From Deinococcus sp. KNUC1210 (lineage in GTDB: Bacteria > Deinococcota > Deinococci > Deinococcales > Deinococcaceae): DNA of 64,000 bases. The notes under the pieces were generated by a model, which saw only the letters and a list, made by a program, of their open reading frames with translations, was not told the origin of the DNA and did not search any database. The translations under genes and the position numbers were made by a program. This document shows positions 45,750 through 57,678 of the stretch, in pieces (the first letter of the stretch is position 1; every line of letters begins with the position of its first letter). The stretch spans positions 1,116,001-1,180,000 of the forward strand of contig NZ_CP092190.1 of NCBI RefSeq assembly GCF_022344005.1. Direction: 5' to 3'.

Positions 45750-47015
45750 ATGCCCAACACGCCTGCCCCCAAACACAACCGACCCAAGCGGAAGGGACCG
45801 GAGCAGCCGAACGATCAGGCTCCGCAGCCGCGCACGCTGAAACTCGGCACCCGCCGCGCCGCGCCTCCCAGCCCCGCGCCCGCCATCGCGCAGGCGGCGC
45901 AGGCGTACTTTCAAACCTATCCCGCGACCCTGCCGCCGCGCCTGGAAACGCTGCGGCGCGGCGTGGCGACCAAGGCGGGCGTGCGCGGCGCACCCGGCAT
46001 CGACGCGGCCCAGGCACTGCTGGCGAGCACGCTGCAAAAAGACAGAGTGCGCGGCACGGTGCTGGACCTGAGCGCGATGGGCGGCCTGATCGGAGCGCTG
46101 CCGGGCGTGACGCTGCGGGCAGTGGAGGCGTCGGCCCCGGCACTGGCGGCCCTGAAAGCGTCGGGCTTCGAGGGTGTGGCCGCCGCGCCGGGCGACCCGC
46201 TCAGCAGCCACTGGGCCGACCGCGCTCCCACCGTCACACTGGTGCTGGCGGGCGACCGGGGCAACGCCTACACCGAGGCGCAGGTGATCTGGGCACATGC
46301 CAGCACGCCGCCCGGAGGCACGCTGTACATCGCCGGAGACAAGGACAAGGGCTACGACCGCTACGTTCGCCGCGCGGCCGCTCTGTTCGGCACTGGGGAA
46401 ACCATCGCCCGTGACGGCGGAATGCGGGTCGGCAAGATGGTGCGGCGTCCGGGCATCACACCGCCGCTGCCAGAGCCGGAGCGCTACGAGACGCATGGCC
46501 TTCAGGTGGTCGGCTGGCCCGGCGTCTTCAGTGCGGGCAGGCTCGACAAGGCCACCAACCTGCTGCTGAACACGCTGGAAGGTCTGGATCTGGCGGGGCA
46601 GCGGGTTCTCGACCTCGGCTGCGGGGCAGGCGTGATCGGAGCGTGGGCGGCCCAGCGCGGCGCACACGTGACGCTGCTCGACGCCGATCTCTCCAGCGTG
46701 CGGAGCGCAGAGGCCACCCTGCACGCCAGCGGCCTGAGCGGACGGGTGCTGCATAGCGACGTAGACGCCGCACTGGACGACACCGGGTACGATCTGGTGC
46801 TCAGCAATCCGCCGTTTCATGTGGGGCGCGGCGTGGTGCTGGACGTGGCCGCCGAGTTCATCGCAGCGGCGGGGCGGCGGCTGCGCCCCGGTGGGCGGCT
46901 GGTGCTGGTCGCCAACGACTTCCTTCCCTACGAAGCGCGGCTGAGCGGCTGGCAGGACGTGACGGCGCTGGCCCGCGATCAAGGCTTCAAGGTTCTCAGC
47001 GCCTACACCCCCTGA
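45750..47015 (+). CDS. RsmC/RlmG-like rRNA guanine-N2 methyltransferase
   Basis: SAM-dependent methyltransferase of 421 residues with two tandem domains. The N-terminal domain (residues about 60-230) is degenerate. The C-terminal catalytic domain has VLDLGCGAGVIGAWAAQRG (SAM loop, about 289-307) and LVLSNPPFHVG (NPPF catalytic). A GVFSAGRLDKATNLLLNTL motif upstream matches RsmC. The two-domain form methylates 16S G1207 (RsmC) or 23S G1835 (RlmG); which one cannot be decided. A disordered basic N-terminus (NRPKRKGPEQPND) precedes it. The start at 45750 matches its promoter. Confidence 0.87.
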   Translation: MPNTPAPKHNRPKRKGPEQPNDQAPQPRTLKLGTRRAAPPSPAPAIAQAAQAYFQTYPATLPPRLETLRRGVATKAGVRGAPGIDAAQALLASTLQKDRVRGTVLDLSAMGGLIGALPGVTLRAVEASAPALAALKASGFEGVAAAPGDPLSSHWADRAPTVTLVLAGDRGNAYTEAQVIWAHASTPPGGTLYIAGDKDKGYDRYVRRAAALFGTGETIARDGGMRVGKMVRRPGITPPLPEPERYETHGLQVVGWPGVFSAGRLDKATNLLLNTLEGLDLAGQRVLDLGCGAGVIGAWAAQRGAHVTLLDADLSSVRSAEATLHASGLSGRVLHSDVDAALDDTGYDLVLSNPPFHVGRGVVLDVAAEFIAAAGRRLRPGGRLVLVANDFLPYEARLSGWQDVTALARDQGFKVLSAYTP

Positions 47016-47059
47016 CCACCCGCCGCTCTTCCCTGCTCTGAAAAAATCCTGGAGGCCAG

Positions 47060-48463
47060 ATGGAACAGTTGCCCCTGAACTCCCGCACACCGGTCAGGTC
47101 CGGTGCTGCAAGTGCCGCCGAATCCGCTGCCGAGAGCCTGCCGAGCGGCGCTGCCGTACCGGAGCACCTCGACAGCAGCGTCAGAAAGCCGCCTCCCCGA
47201 AAAACGGGCAGCAAGGCCAGGACCCCGGCAGGCATCGCCACCGAGAAAGCGCACTACGCGCATCCGGCGATTCAGGAACTGCTGCGAGCAGGGCGGGCGG
47301 CGGGCAGCGTGGCGAGCGAAGACGTGGCGGCAGCGCTCACCACGGCGCTGGAGGCGAGTGGCCTCGACCCGGAAGACGCCGCCGCCTTCGAGGAGATGCA
47401 GCTGTATCTGGCTGCTCAGCGCATCGAGATCCAGGATCTGGAGGAAGAGGGCGACGAAGCCGAGGAAGAGACGGAAGGCAGCGAGCGCCGCGACACCGAC
47501 CCGGAAAGCGACGAGGAAAAAGCCCACGACGACATGCCGCGTGCAGTGTCGAGCGACCCGGTGCGCCAGTACCTGCACGAAATCGGGCGGGTGCCGCTGC
47601 TGACACTGGAAGAGGAAATCTCGCTGGCCCGCCGGATCGAGGAAGGCGAGGCCGCCAAACAGACGCTGAACGAGGACCTTAACCTGGAAGACCGCGTCCG
47701 CCGCCGCCTGCTGCGTCAGGGCGAAGACGGCGACGCGGCCCGCCAGGGGCTGATCGAGGCCAATCTGCGGCTGGTGGTGTCGATTGCCAAGAAGTACACC
47801 GGGCGCGGACTGGGCTTTCTCGATCTGATTCAGGAGGGCAATCAGGGGCTGATCCGGGCGGTCGAGAAGTTCGAGTATCGCCGCCGCTACAAATTCAGTA
47901 CCTACGCGACGTGGTGGATTCGTCAGGCCATCAACCGCGCCATTGCCGACCAGGCCCGCACCATCCGTATTCCGGTGCACATGGTCGAGACCATCAACAA
48001 GCTCGCGCGCACGGTTCGCCTGCTTCAGCAGGAACTGTCGCGCGAGGCCAGCTACGCCGAGATTGCCGAGGCGATGGGACCGGGCTGGGACGCCGCCAAG
48101 GTGGAAGAGGTGCAGAAGGTCTCGCAGGAGCCGGTGAGCCTGGAAACGCCTGTCGGAGACGAGAAAGACAGCTTTTACGGCGACTTCATCCCCGATGACA
48201 ACCTGGATTCCCCGGTCGAGAATGCCGCCCGGACTCTGCTGAGCGAGGAACTGGAAAAGGCCCTGAGCAAGCTGTCCGAGCGCGAGTCGCAGGTGCTGAA
48301 ATTTCGCAAGGGTCTGATCGACGGGCGTGAGCACACGCTGGAGGAGGTCGGCCAGCACTTCAGCGTGACCCGCGAACGAATTCGCCAGATCGAGAACAAG
48401 GCGCTGAGAAAGCTGAAATACCACGAGAGCCGCACCCGCAAGCTGCGCGATTTTCTGGAGTAA
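47060..48463 (+). CDS. sigA: Primary RNA polymerase sigma factor
   Basis: Housekeeping sigma-70, 467 residues. Region 1.2 begins at [19 protein letters not shown]. Region 2: [73 protein letters not shown]. Regions 3 and 4: [34 protein letters not shown] and [50 protein letters not shown]. An acidic segment (about 125-160) resembles region 1.1/NCR. GGAGG precedes the ATG at 47060. It presumably serves the TANNNT promoters seen through the window. Confidence 0.96.
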   Translation: MEQLPLNSRTPVRSGAASAAESAAESLPSGAAVPEHLDSSVRKPPPRKTGSKARTPAGIATEKAHYAHPAIQELLRAGRAAGSVASEDVAAALTTALEASGLDPEDAAAFEEMQLYLAAQRIEIQDLEEEGDEAEEETEGSERRDTDPESDEEKAHDDMPRAVSSDPVRQYLHEIGRVPLLTLEEEISLARRIEEGEAAKQTLNEDLNLEDRVRRRLLRQGEDGDAARQGLIEANLRLVVSIAKKYTGRGLGFLDLIQEGNQGLIRAVEKFEYRRRYKFSTYATWWIRQAINRAIADQARTIRIPVHMVETINKLARTVRLLQQELSREASYAEIAEAMGPGWDAAKVEEVQKVSQEPVSLETPVGDEKDSFYGDFIPDDNLDSPVENAARTLLSEELEKALSKLSERESQVLKFRKGLIDGREHTLEEVGQHFSVTRERIRQIENKALRKLKYHESRTRKLRDFLE

Positions 48464-48536
48464 CGCGCCGCAGCGCGGGCAGATCGGTGGGCATTCCCGC
48501 TGTGTTTTATAAAGTATGGATGTGGGCCAGATGTGC

Positions 48537-48637
48537 TATGATGCACCGAATGGACGAGCCTCCCAGTTTGGTTTCTGGCAAACGGATCGTTCTTGCCTAC
48601 ACCGCCCCACCTCTGCAAGGCAAAGGGCGGCGTTTTT
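48537..48637 (+). promoter_or_regulatory. Leader with -10 box, short ORF start and terminator before the CNNM gene
   Basis: TATGAT (48537-48542) lies seven bases before an ATG at 48550. A terminator-like hairpin, CCGCCC (48602-48607) with GGGCGG (48625-48630) and five T residues (48633-48637), ends the segment 86 bases before the CNNM start. It could be an attenuator, a small RNA, or a leader peptide; the ORF from 48550 runs through the hairpin and is not conserved by eye. Confidence 0.45.
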
Positions 48638-48722
48638 GCTGTAGACCCGCGTGCGCGGGTGCGGCGAAGCGGGCAAGCAGTTTCGCGTTCCTGTTTGAGC
48701 TGTTCTGCGAAACTGCGGCACG

Positions 48723-50093
48723 ATGGAGCGTGCCTCTCAGATGAACGATTACATAGGTGTGCTGGCACTGGTCTTTCTGGTGCTGTTCAACGGTTTCTTT
48801 GTGGCGGTCGAATACGCGCTGGTCAGCGTTCGCCACACCCGCATCGACCAACTGGCTTCCGAAGGCTCGCGTGCGGCTCAGACGGTACAGAAGGTGCTCG
48901 GACGCCTCGACCGCTACATCGCGGCGGTGCAACTCGGCGTTTCGATGATGAGCATGTTGATCGGCTTTATTGCCGAACCGGCCATCGAACATCTGGCGCA
49001 TCCGGTGTTTACGGCGATTGGAACGCCCGCCAACTGGATCAAGCCGCTGTCGTTTACGCTGGCGTTCGTGCTCTCGACCACGCTGCACATCGTCTTCGGT
49101 GAGCTGTTTCCCAAGTCGGCAGCCCTGCAACGCAGTGAACAGGTGGCGATGGCCTTCACGCCGCCACTCGTGGCCTTTACCGCCGTGTTCGGGCCGGTCA
49201 TCTCGCTGCTCAACGCCTTCGGGCGCGGCGTGCTGAAACTGTTCGGCTTCAAGGCGGTGGCGGGCCATCATACCGCTCACTCGGAAGAAGAGATCCGCAT
49301 GATCGTCTCGGCCAGCAGCCAGGAAGGCGTGCTGGAAAACGACGAGAAAGAGCTGCTGTACAACGTCTTTGACCTGTCGGACACCATGGTCAAATCGGTG
49401 ATGACGCCGCGCATGGAAATGATCGTGGTCGAGAGCGCCGCGCCCCTGAGAAGGCTGCTGGAGCTGAACACCGAACACGGCTACTCGCGGGTGCCGGTGT
49501 ATCAGGACACGCCTGACAACGTGGTGGGTGTGGCACATACCAGCGACGTGCTGCGCCATCTGGAAGAACTCGACCAGATCACGGTGGCCGAGCTGATGCG
49601 CCCGACGTTCTACGTGCCGGAAGGCATGCGGATCAACGACCTGCTGAAGAAGATGCAGAGCCGCAAGAGCCATATGGCGGTGGTGGTCGACGAGCTGGGC
49701 GGGACCTCTGGTCTGGTCACGCTGGAAGACGCCCTGGAAGAGATCGTGGGTGAAATCTACGACGAAGACGACGAGGAAGACGAAGCGCTGGTCGAGGTGC
49801 TGGGCGAGGGTCTGTATCTGATGGACGCCTCGCTGGATGTGGACGAGGTCGAGACGCGTCTGGGCACCACGCTGGACGACGAGGAAGACGAAGGCGACTT
49901 CGACACGCTGGCAGGATTCGTGACGCACCACTTCGGAGATATTCCGGAGGTGGGCCAGAATTTCATGCACGGGGGCTGGTGCTTTACCGTCGAGGAAGCT
50001 GACGAGCGCCGGGTGTCGAAAGTGCGTGTAGAACGGATGCCCGAGCCGATCCTGGGCGAAAACGAAGCGGAGGCCCTGCATGAAACAACCTGA
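48723..50093 (+). CDS. CNNM/CorC-type transporter with CBS domains (hemolysin family)
   Basis: Membrane protein of 456 residues: an N-terminal CNNM/DUF21 domain with four helices (about 7-160), then a CBS pair (VKSVMTPRMEMIVVESA, VAELMRPTFYVPEGMRINDLLKKM) and a C-terminal CorC_HlyC domain (VTHHFGDIPEVGQNF). The GGTSGLVTLEDALEEIVGEI segment is diagnostic. Such proteins mediate Mg or Co handling. The ATG at 48723 is used; a second ATG at 48741 (MNDYIG) directly starts the first helix and is equally likely. Its last 14 bases overlap cdd. Often called hemolysin, but haemolytic activity is not implied. Confidence 0.9.
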   Translation: MERASQMNDYIGVLALVFLVLFNGFFVAVEYALVSVRHTRIDQLASEGSRAAQTVQKVLGRLDRYIAAVQLGVSMMSMLIGFIAEPAIEHLAHPVFTAIGTPANWIKPLSFTLAFVLSTTLHIVFGELFPKSAALQRSEQVAMAFTPPLVAFTAVFGPVISLLNAFGRGVLKLFGFKAVAGHHTAHSEEEIRMIVSASSQEGVLENDEKELLYNVFDLSDTMVKSVMTPRMEMIVVESAAPLRRLLELNTEHGYSRVPVYQDTPDNVVGVAHTSDVLRHLEELDQITVAELMRPTFYVPEGMRINDLLKKMQSRKSHMAVVVDELGGTSGLVTLEDALEEIVGEIYDEDDEEDEALVEVLGEGLYLMDASLDVDEVETRLGTTLDDEEDEGDFDTLAGFVTHHFGDIPEVGQNFMHGGWCFTVEEADERRVSKVRVERMPEPILGENEAEALHETT

Positions 50094-50481
50094 TTCCGAA
50101 CTGCTGGCCGCTGCCAAAGCCGCCTTCCAGAATGCCTACGCACCCTACAGCCACTTTCACGTCGGCGCGGCGCTGAGAACCCCTTCGGGGCAGCTGTTCA
50201 GCGGCGCGAACGTCGAGAACGCCAGCTACGGCCTGGGCCGCTGCGCCGAGCAGTCGGCGGTGCAGAGCATGGCGACCAGGGGCGGGCGCGAGTTCAGCGA
50301 GGTCGTGGTGTACTCGGAGTCCAGCCCGCCCGCCAGTCCGTGCGGGGCATGTAGGCAGGTGCTGTTCGAGTTCTCGCCCGAAGCCCACGTCACCTGCGTG
50401 AACCATCTGGGTGAGGTCGTGGACGGGCAGGTCAAGGACTTTCTGCCGCACGGCTTTCGACTGGAACACGCGAAAGACTAG
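50080..50481 (+). CDS. cdd: Cytidine deaminase
   Basis: Deaminates cytidine and deoxycytidine in salvage; 133 residues, zinc enzyme. Seen: AYAPYSHFHVGAALRTPSG, zinc and catalytic CAEQSAV (about 55-61), and PCGACRQVLFEF with the second and third zinc cysteines. ENASYGLGRCAE is the full signature. It overlaps the upstream gene by 14 bases and is translationally coupled. All catalytic residues are intact. Confidence 0.95.
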   Translation: MKQPDSELLAAAKAAFQNAYAPYSHFHVGAALRTPSGQLFSGANVENASYGLGRCAEQSAVQSMATRGGREFSEVVVYSESSPPASPCGACRQVLFEFSPEAHVTCVNHLGEVVDGQVKDFLPHGFRLEHAKD

Positions 50482-50553
50482 ACCGAACGCCAGCGAGCGC
50501 CGGAGCAGTCTGCCCGGCATTACGCCTCCAACATACTGCCTGCTCTCCCCTGC

Positions 50554-50559
50554 TATCCT
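50554..50559 (+). promoter_or_regulatory. -10 box TATCCT of recG
   Basis: TATCCT is followed by GTGCCC and then GTG at 50566, giving a six-base gap; this picks the second of two nearby GTG codons. Confidence 0.55.
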
Positions 50560-50565
50560 GTGCCC

Positions 50566-52905
<2,340 letters not shown>

Positions 52906-52997
52906 GGCCCGTGCGCTGGGTCTGACAGCTGGCAGATTCTCAGCATTCGAGAACCGTGCACCGATGGCACGTGACACGGCTGTGACAATGAAGGGCG

Positions 52998-53115
52998 TAC
53001 ACTACCACCGTCAAGCGCAACTCAGAAAGTGGGCGAGTAAAGCCCACGCGCAGGGAGCCGGAACTGGAAGCTTACCCCCTTCCTGGGTCGGTTCCCTTTT
53101 CTCTGCGGGAAAGGG
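52998..53115 (+). ncRNA. Candidate structured leader or small RNA upstream of an ABC transporter operon
   Basis: TACACT (52998-53003) would start a transcript with no nearby start codon. It contains a hairpin GTGGGC/GCCCAC (53029-53047). A nested stem GGGAGCCG...CGGTTCCC (53053-53096, inner GGAAG/CTTCC) follows, ending in TTTT (53097-53100). An overlapping stem CCCTTTTC/GGGAAAGGG (53094-53115) would exclude that one. This resembles an attenuator or riboswitch platform. No known class matched by eye. The rest of the gap to 53204 is G/C-rich without further recognised features. Confidence 0.4.
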
Positions 53116-53192
53116 CGCGTGCTGGAGAGCGGCAGCACTTCCCGGTTTCTGCAAAGGTAGGTGTTCTTGCGCCGCTGTGCCGCCCGCCGCGC

Positions 53193-53198
53193 TAGCTT
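53193..53198 (+). promoter_or_regulatory. -10 box TAGCTT of the ABC permease gene
   Basis: TAGCTT, six bases before GTG at 53205. Confidence 0.55.
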
Positions 53199-53204
53199 GC
53201 GCGT

Positions 53205-54365
53205 GTGAAGACCCTCGATCTCTGGCAGTTGGCATGGCGCGGCCTGACACGGCGTCCGGTCAGAACGGTGTTGACCGCGCTCGGTATCACGGTGGCGGTG
53301 GCGAGCATGGTGATTTTCCTGTCGCTGGGCGAAGGGCTGCGGCAGGTCTTTACCAGTGAGCTGGGTGGCATCGGCCCCGATATTCAGGTGTCGCTCAACG
53401 GATTCACGCAGGGCCTCGCCCCCAGCCCCAACCTCAGCGACACCACCACCGCCGACATCCAGAAACTGGCCCCTTCCCTGGGTATCAGCCTGGTCACGCC
53501 GGTTGTCATGAGCCTGCGAACCTCGCTCGATCCGTCGCAGAGCGTGGTGTTTTACGGACTGCCCGCCGCGCAGGGCGTCAACGCCGTGTTTCCCAAGGTG
53601 ACGGCAGCCCAGGGACGCCTGCTGGGCGCTGCCGACGAGGGCAAACCGGTGGCGGTGGTGGGAGCCAAGGCCGCCAGCAATCTGAAGCTGAAGATCGGCA
53701 GCGAACTCAGGCTCAATCGCCGCGCCAGTGTGCGCGTGACCGGCATCCTGAATCCCGAAAGCGGGCTGACCGATTCGTTCATCTTCATTCCGCTCAGCAC
53801 CATCCAGCAGGACATCGGGGCACAGGGCAAACTGTCGCTGGTGGCAGTGAAACTCGACGATCCGCGCACCGCCCGCAAGACGGCGGCCCTGCTCTCGAAG
53901 ACGCTGAATCTGGAGGCGCAGACGCAGTCCGATTTCCTCAGCTTCGTGGAACGCGCCCTGAAGATCAGCGACGCCGTGAGATTTGGCATCAGCCTGATCT
54001 CGCTGATCGTGGGCGGGCTGGCGGTTGCCAACACCGTCATGATGGGCGTGTTCGAGCGCACCCGCGAATTCGGCACGCTGCGGGCGATAGGAGCGCGGCC
54101 CGGCTTCGTGCGGAGTCTGGTGCTGAGCGAAAGTCTGCTGCTGGCACTGGTCGGTGGGGCTTTCGGTATTCTGCTGGGGCTGGTGGGCATCTGGGGCGTG
54201 AATCTGTACACCCAGAATCTGGCAGGCATCGACGCCGCCGCCCTCACGCCCCGGCTCACGCTGCTGGCTTTCGGCATCTCGCTGCTGCTGGGCCTGATCG
54301 CGGGGCTGCTTCCGGCACGCACGGCCGGCAACACCGTCATCACCGACGCCCTGGGCCGCGCATGA
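53205..54365 (+). CDS. MacB/LolE-type ABC transporter permease
   Basis: FtsX-fold membrane protein of 386 residues with four helices: one at the N-terminus ([24 protein letters not shown], about 15-40), then a periplasmic MacB-PCD domain (about 45-255) and three helices in the last 130 residues. [42 protein letters not shown] is the FtsX coupling segment. It would transduce ATP hydrolysis to a periplasmic task (lipoprotein or peptide export) rather than pump in the usual way. GTG at 53205 matches its promoter. Its stop overlaps the ATPase gene by 4 bases. No membrane-fusion partner lies beside it. Confidence 0.9.
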   Translation: MKTLDLWQLAWRGLTRRPVRTVLTALGITVAVASMVIFLSLGEGLRQVFTSELGGIGPDIQVSLNGFTQGLAPSPNLSDTTTADIQKLAPSLGISLVTPVVMSLRTSLDPSQSVVFYGLPAAQGVNAVFPKVTAAQGRLLGAADEGKPVAVVGAKAASNLKLKIGSELRLNRRASVRVTGILNPESGLTDSFIFIPLSTIQQDIGAQGKLSLVAVKLDDPRTARKTAALLSKTLNLEAQTQSDFLSFVERALKISDAVRFGISLISLIVGGLAVANTVMMGVFERTREFGTLRAIGARPGFVRSLVLSESLLLALVGGAFGILLGLVGIWGVNLYTQNLAGIDAAALTPRLTLLAFGISLLLGLIAGLLPARTAGNTVITDALGRA

Positions 54366-55048
54366 CCGCGCCCGTTTCTCTGCGGACCGAGGCGCTCAGC
54401 CGCGTGTACCCCAGCGGTGAAAGCCAGGTGACGGCGCTGGCTTCCTTCAGCCATAGTTTTCAGCCGGGTATGACGGCGGTGGTTGGGCCGTCTGGCAGCG
54501 GCAAAAGCACGCTCCTCAATCTGCTGGCGGGCTTCGACGCTCCCACGCAGGGGCGGGTGTGGGTGGGCACCACCGACCTGCACGCGCTGGACGAGGCGGG
54601 CCGCGCCGATCTGCGGCTGCGCCACTACGGGTTCGTGTTTCAGAGCCATAATCTGGTGGCGATTCTGAGTGCTCAGGAAAACGTGGAATTCCCGCTGATG
54701 CTGGCGGGCGTGCCCCCGAAAGAGCGCCGTGACCGCGCCCGCAGCCTGCTGGCTCAGGTCGGGCTGGAGCGCAGAGCCTCTCATATGCCGTCGCAGCTGT
54801 CGGGCGGCGAGGCGCAGCGGGTGGCGATTGCCCGCGCACTGGTGGGCGAACCGGGCATTCTGCTGGCCGACGAACCCACCGGCAATCTGGACAGCCGCAC
54901 CGGGCAGGGCGTCCTCGATCTGCTGATGGCTCCGGCCCACGCGGGCCGCACGGTGGTCCTGATCACCCACGATCCGGAGGTGGCCGCCCGCGCCGACTAC
55001 ACCCTGAGGGTGAAAGACGGCGAAGTGAAAGAAGAGGTCTACGCCTGA
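54362..55048 (+). CDS. LolD/MacB-type ABC ATPase
   Basis: ATPase of 228 residues: Walker [17 protein letters not shown] (about 40-55), Q-loop [24 protein letters not shown], signature [17 protein letters not shown], Walker [14 protein letters not shown] and the switch His in LITHDPEV. The QSHNL / GNLDS combination is characteristic of the LolD/MacB/FtsE branch. It drives the permease encoded at 53205. The ATG at 54362 overlaps its stop (ATGA), giving tight coupling. A phosphotransferase gene follows. Confidence 0.94.
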   Translation: MTAPVSLRTEALSRVYPSGESQVTALASFSHSFQPGMTAVVGPSGSGKSTLLNLLAGFDAPTQGRVWVGTTDLHALDEAGRADLRLRHYGFVFQSHNLVAILSAQENVEFPLMLAGVPPKERRDRARSLLAQVGLERRASHMPSQLSGGEAQRVAIARALVGEPGILLADEPTGNLDSRTGQGVLDLLMAPAHAGRTVVLITHDPEVAARADYTLRVKDGEVKEEVYA

Positions 55049-55071
55049 ACGCCGACTTTCCACGCCCGGCA

Positions 55072-55992
55072 GTGACGCGGCTGCTGCGGGAGGCGGGCAT
55101 TTCCGGCAGCATCACGGGGCTGGACCGCCTGACCGGAGGGTATGCCAACGACCTGTACCGCGCGCGGCTGTCTGGCAGCGTGGCGAGTGTGGTGGTGCGC
55201 TGCTGGCGGCGCGACCCGGCGCAGGCGGCGACCGAACTGGCCGTGATGCAGCGGGCCGCCGGAGTGGTGCCGCTGGCCTCGATGCTGGCAGCCGACATGA
55301 GCGCCGAGCGGCCCGTGGCGCTGCTCGAAGATGTGCCGGATATGAACGCTCAGCAGGCGCTGGAGGCCGATCCAGCCGCTTCAGAGCAACTGGGCGAGGC
55401 GCTGGGACAGGTCTTCGCCCGGCTCCACCGCATCCAGTTCGATCATCCGGGGCTGTTCTCTGCGCCGCCGCTGCGGGCCGTGCCGTGGCCGCCGTCTCTG
55501 CCCTCCCGGCAGTTGCTCGACTTCGCCCACCCCCGCCTCTGGAACGACACGGCCCGCGCCGCGCTGGGTGAAGCAGTGCAGCAGCAGTGGTGGGAACAGC
55601 TACGGCAGAATGCGCCCCTGCTGGACGTGCTGGCCGACGAAGCCTCGCTGGTGCATGCCGACGCCAATCCGAAAAACGTGATGGTGCGCCGCAGCGAACG
55701 GGGCTGGCAGGTCACGGCCGTGCTGGACTGGGAATTTGCCTTCAGCGGTTCCAGCCTCAGCGATCTGGGCAACCTGCTGCGCTGGGAAGCGCTTGAGGGA
55801 CCGAGCTGGACGACGGGGGTGCTGCGTGGCTGGCATGAGGGCGGCGGCCCGGTTCCCGGCCAGTTCTTGACCCTGGCCCGGACGCTGGACGTGTACAGCC
55901 TGCTGGCCTTCGTCAACAGCCCGGAGTCGGCCCTGCATGGCCCGGTCACCGAACTGATCCGCCGCACGGTGACGACAGCGCAGCGGTCCTGA
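55072..55992 (+). CDS. Aminoglycoside-phosphotransferase-like kinase
   Basis: A 306-residue APH/choline-kinase-fold protein. N-lobe: [18 protein letters not shown] and [10 protein letters not shown] with the lysine replaced by Arg; catalytic loop [15 protein letters not shown] (Asp in HADANPKN) and metal loop [22 protein letters not shown]. The substrate could be a small amino-alcohol, sugar or antibiotic. The GTG at 55072 is the first normal start; CTG at 55045 would add nine residues and overlap the ATPase stop. The gene is cotranscribed with the ABC pair. Resistance function is not implied. Confidence 0.78.
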   Translation: MTRLLREAGISGSITGLDRLTGGYANDLYRARLSGSVASVVVRCWRRDPAQAATELAVMQRAAGVVPLASMLAADMSAERPVALLEDVPDMNAQQALEADPAASEQLGEALGQVFARLHRIQFDHPGLFSAPPLRAVPWPPSLPSRQLLDFAHPRLWNDTARAALGEAVQQQWWEQLRQNAPLLDVLADEASLVHADANPKNVMVRRSERGWQVTAVLDWEFAFSGSSLSDLGNLLRWEALEGPSWTTGVLRGWHEGGGPVPGQFLTLARTLDVYSLLAFVNSPESALHGPVTELIRRTVTTAQRS

Positions 55993-56050
55993 TCCTGAGG
56001 TGGAGCGAGAAGCTACTTAGACGTTTCTCGCCCGGTCCGGGCATGGCGGG

Positions 56051-56056
56051 TAGAAT
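56051..56056 (+). promoter_or_regulatory. -10 box TAGAAT of thrC
   Basis: TAGAAT is six bases before GTG at 56063 and 78 bases before ATG at 56135. The transcript would therefore begin at or near 56063. Confidence 0.6.
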
Positions 56057-56134
56057 TGTGCTGTGAGCAGGCCCGGAAGCAGCTTCTTGGGCCGAGCAGC
56101 CCTGCCTTCCGGCGGCGCGGCCAAGGGAGATTCG

Positions 56135-57574
56135 ATGCAGTACATCAGCACGCGGGGCGGCATTGCCCCGGTTGGATTTATACAGGCTGTCCTGATGGGA
56201 CTGGCAGACGACGGCGGCCTGCTCGTTCCTGAGCATCTGCCGCAGCTCTCGGCAGCCACCCTGGAGCAGTGGCGCACGCTGTCCTATCAGGAACTGACGC
56301 TCGAACTGCTGACCCTGTTCGCGGGCGACGAGCTTCCGCGTGCCGACCTCCGCGACATCGTGCAGCGGAGCTACGCCACCTTCCGGCACCCCGACGTGAC
56401 CCCGTTACACAGACTTCAGGACGACCTGTACGTCCTGGAACTCTTTCACGGCCCGACGTTTGCCTTCAAAGACGTGGCGCTGCAACTGCTCGGCAACATG
56501 TACGCCTATATCTCGCAGCAGACCGGCTCGATCATTCACATCCTGGGGGCCACCTCCGGCGATACCGGGGCGTCGGCCATCGCGGGCGTCAGCGGCAAGC
56601 CGGGCGTGCGGATCTGCATTCTGTATCCTCACGGCAGAGTCAGTGAGGTGCAGCAGCTCCAGATGACCACCATCGCCGACGAGAACGTGTTGAATCTGGC
56701 GATTGAAGGCACCTTCGACGACGCCCAGCGCATCATCAAAGAGGTGTTCGGCGACGCGGCGTTCAAGCAGCGCTACCACCTGCGGGCCATCAATTCCATC
56801 AACATCCTGCGGATTCTGGCGCAGGTCACCTATTACTTCTACGCGTATTTCCGGGTCTCCGAGCAGCAGAGCGGCAGAAGCATCAGCTTCAGCGTGCCCA
56901 CCGGGAACTTTGGCGATATCTTCGCGGGCTACCTGGCAAAACAGATGGGACTTCCCATTCACCGCCTGATCGTGGCGACCAACGAGAACGATATCCTGGT
57001 GCGCTTCGTGCAGGACGGCGTCTACCGCCCCGAGGCGTTCCGCAGCACGCATAGCCCCTCGATGGATATTCAGGTTGCCAGCAACTTCGAGCGTTACCTG
57101 TACTACCTGTACGGCGAGAACCCGGCGAAGGTGAAAGACCTGATGGGCGAGTTCAGGGAAAAGGCCCTGATTTCGGTGCCGCAGGCCGATCTGGAGCGCG
57201 TTCGCACCGATTTCGCCGCCAGGAGCATCGAGAACGCGGCCTGCCTGACGACCATTTCTCAGGTGTACGCGGACAGCGGCTATCTGCTTGACCCACACAC
57301 CGCCTGCGGCGTCGCGGCGGCGGGTGCGGAAGCGACCGGCGATATCACCATCGCGCTTGCCACCGCTCACCCGGCCAAGTTCAACGAGGCCATCGCCCTC
57401 AGCGGGCTACAACAGAGCTTCCCGGACGAGATCCAGGCGCTGTTCGGCAAGCCTCAGCGGCAGCAGGTGATTCCGGCCACCAGCCAGGACGTCGAGCGGC
57501 ATCTGGTGGAGTTCTTCGGAGCGGCGTCCGGTGTGCTGCCCGAACAGGCAGAGGTGCTGGAGACACTGAGCTGA
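56135..57574 (+). CDS. thrC: Threonine synthase
   Basis: PLP enzyme making threonine from O-phosphohomoserine; 479 residues. MQYISTRGG at the N-terminus, PLP lysine in GPTFAFKDVALQLLGN (K112), ATSGDTGASAIAG and VPTGNFGDIFAGYLAKQMGLPIH are classical class I threonine synthase motifs. The C-terminal part ends FFGAASGVLPEQ. ATG at 56135 has GGGAGA upstream and starts the conserved sequence; a leaderless GTG at 56063 with 24 more residues is possible but not conserved. A strong stem-loop follows the stop. Confidence 0.93.
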   Translation: MQYISTRGGIAPVGFIQAVLMGLADDGGLLVPEHLPQLSAATLEQWRTLSYQELTLELLTLFAGDELPRADLRDIVQRSYATFRHPDVTPLHRLQDDLYVLELFHGPTFAFKDVALQLLGNMYAYISQQTGSIIHILGATSGDTGASAIAGVSGKPGVRICILYPHGRVSEVQQLQMTTIADENVLNLAIEGTFDDAQRIIKEVFGDAAFKQRYHLRAINSINILRILAQVTYYFYAYFRVSEQQSGRSISFSVPTGNFGDIFAGYLAKQMGLPIHRLIVATNENDILVRFVQDGVYRPEAFRSTHSPSMDIQVASNFERYLYYLYGENPAKVKDLMGEFREKALISVPQADLERVRTDFAARSIENAACLTTISQVYADSGYLLDPHTACGVAAAGAEATGDITIALATAHPAKFNEAIALSGLQQSFPDEIQALFGKPQRQQVIPATSQDVERHLVEFFGAASGVLPEQAEVLETLS

Positions 57575-57594
57575 GCGCGGCCTGAACCAGACGA

Positions 57595-57641
57595 CAGGGG
57601 AAGAGGGTCCGGGGCAACTGCTCTCCGGACCCTCTTCCCTG
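57595..57641. terminator. Long stem-loop between thrC and the DedA gene
   Basis: CAGGGGAAGAGGGTCCGG (57595-57612) pairs with CCGGACCCTCTTCCCTG (57625-57641), one bulge, 12-base loop. It lies between convergent genes; no T-run. Confidence 0.75.
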
Positions 57642-57678
57642 CACCGTGCAGGCGATCTCGACATTTCCGTGAAGCGTC

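Noticed and set aside
48550..48744. Leaderless small protein MDEPPSLVSGKRIV...
   Set aside because: The promoter spacing fits, but the frame passes through a terminator hairpin and then a low-complexity Arg/Ala-rich stretch; listed only as a leader.
53001..53115. SRP RNA, tmRNA, T-box or a known riboswitch
   Set aside because: Diagnostic motifs (GGAAGCAGCC-type loop, AGGGTGGNACCGCG antiterminator, FMN, TPP or cobalamin cores) are not present.
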